From: Nitrososphaeraceae archaeon
Lineage (GTDB): Archaea > Thermoproteota > Nitrososphaeria > Nitrososphaerales > Nitrososphaeraceae
DNA length: 5,409 bases
Reading direction: 5' to 3'
NCBI GenBank assembly: GCA_025449515.1
Contig: JANWJI010000092.1
Location: 1-5,409 of the forward strand
A program made the translations under genes and the position numbers. Numbering within the stretch: the first letter of the stretch is position 1; every line of letters begins with the position of its first letter. The notes below the pieces were generated by a model. The model had not been told where the DNA came from, made no database searches, and was given only the letters and a program-made list of their open reading frames with translations. Below are positions 5,325 through 5,409 of this stretch, piece by piece.

Positions 5325-5409
5325 ACTGTTACCACTATGACTAACTAACCTTTTTTTATCTACTATATTTACGTAATACTTATATTGCGATTTGTATAAC
5401 TCTATCATG

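Noticed and set aside
5158..5340. 60-codon plus-strand frame opposite the primase remnant
   Set aside because: It is antisense to the recognisable primase-like frame, and its hydrophobic peptide arises from the complement of charged codons.
1..5409. CRISPR array, rRNA or tRNA genes
   Set aside because: No regularly spaced direct repeats, no rRNA-like blocks and no cloverleaf with a T-arm GTTC core were seen on either strand.

Overview
The window looks like an accessory stretch of an ammonia-oxidising archaeon (Thaumarchaeota/Nitrososphaerota, probably a Nitrososphaerales or Nitrosocosmicus-like genome). The basis is a clear archaeal transcription factor B (TFB), AT-rich promoters placed for leaderless transcription, oligo-T tracts after genes, and mobile-element fragments that resemble thaumarchaeal primase and integrase proteins as I remember them. 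No search was run, so the taxonomic call is an inference.

Layout. Positions 2-124 (+) are the last 40 codons of a gene that enters from the left, followed by three T tracts. Positions 175-578 hold no gene I can support. Positions 579-911 (+) encode a small, charged helical protein of unknown function. It converges with 923-1288 (-), which looks like the N-terminal stub of a tyrosine recombinase. Positions 1289-1640 are non-coding or degenerate, apart from a probable TFB terminator. Positions 1641-2558 (-) encode a complete TFB of 305 aa with a well-placed TATA box. The 350-bp gap at 2559-2909 holds that promoter, a near-perfect 23-bp palindrome, and a possible 42-aa cysteine-containing ORF. 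Positions 2910-4223 (-) encode a 437-aa protein that I read as an N-terminal HEPN-like domain fused to a glutamine-amidotransferase-like (class I GATase fold) domain without an evident nucleophilic cysteine. Positions 4253 to about 4793 (-) are a 5'-truncated, multiply frameshifted IS1595/ISXO2-type transposase. It is joined directly to 4801-5310 (-), a decayed N-terminal part of a primase-polymerase-like replication gene. That fragment keeps a strong Shine-Dalgarno site but has two in-frame stops.

Reading. Two apparently intact genes on the minus strand (TFB and the HEPN/GATase-like gene) lie between debris of integrated elements: an integrase stub on one side, and primase plus transposase remnants on the other. 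This fits a decayed integrated plasmid- or virus-like element with cargo, but attachment sites were not found and the two sets of debris need not share an origin. The HEPN/GATase-like fusion is the most interesting coding feature. Nothing here proves a defence or signalling role.
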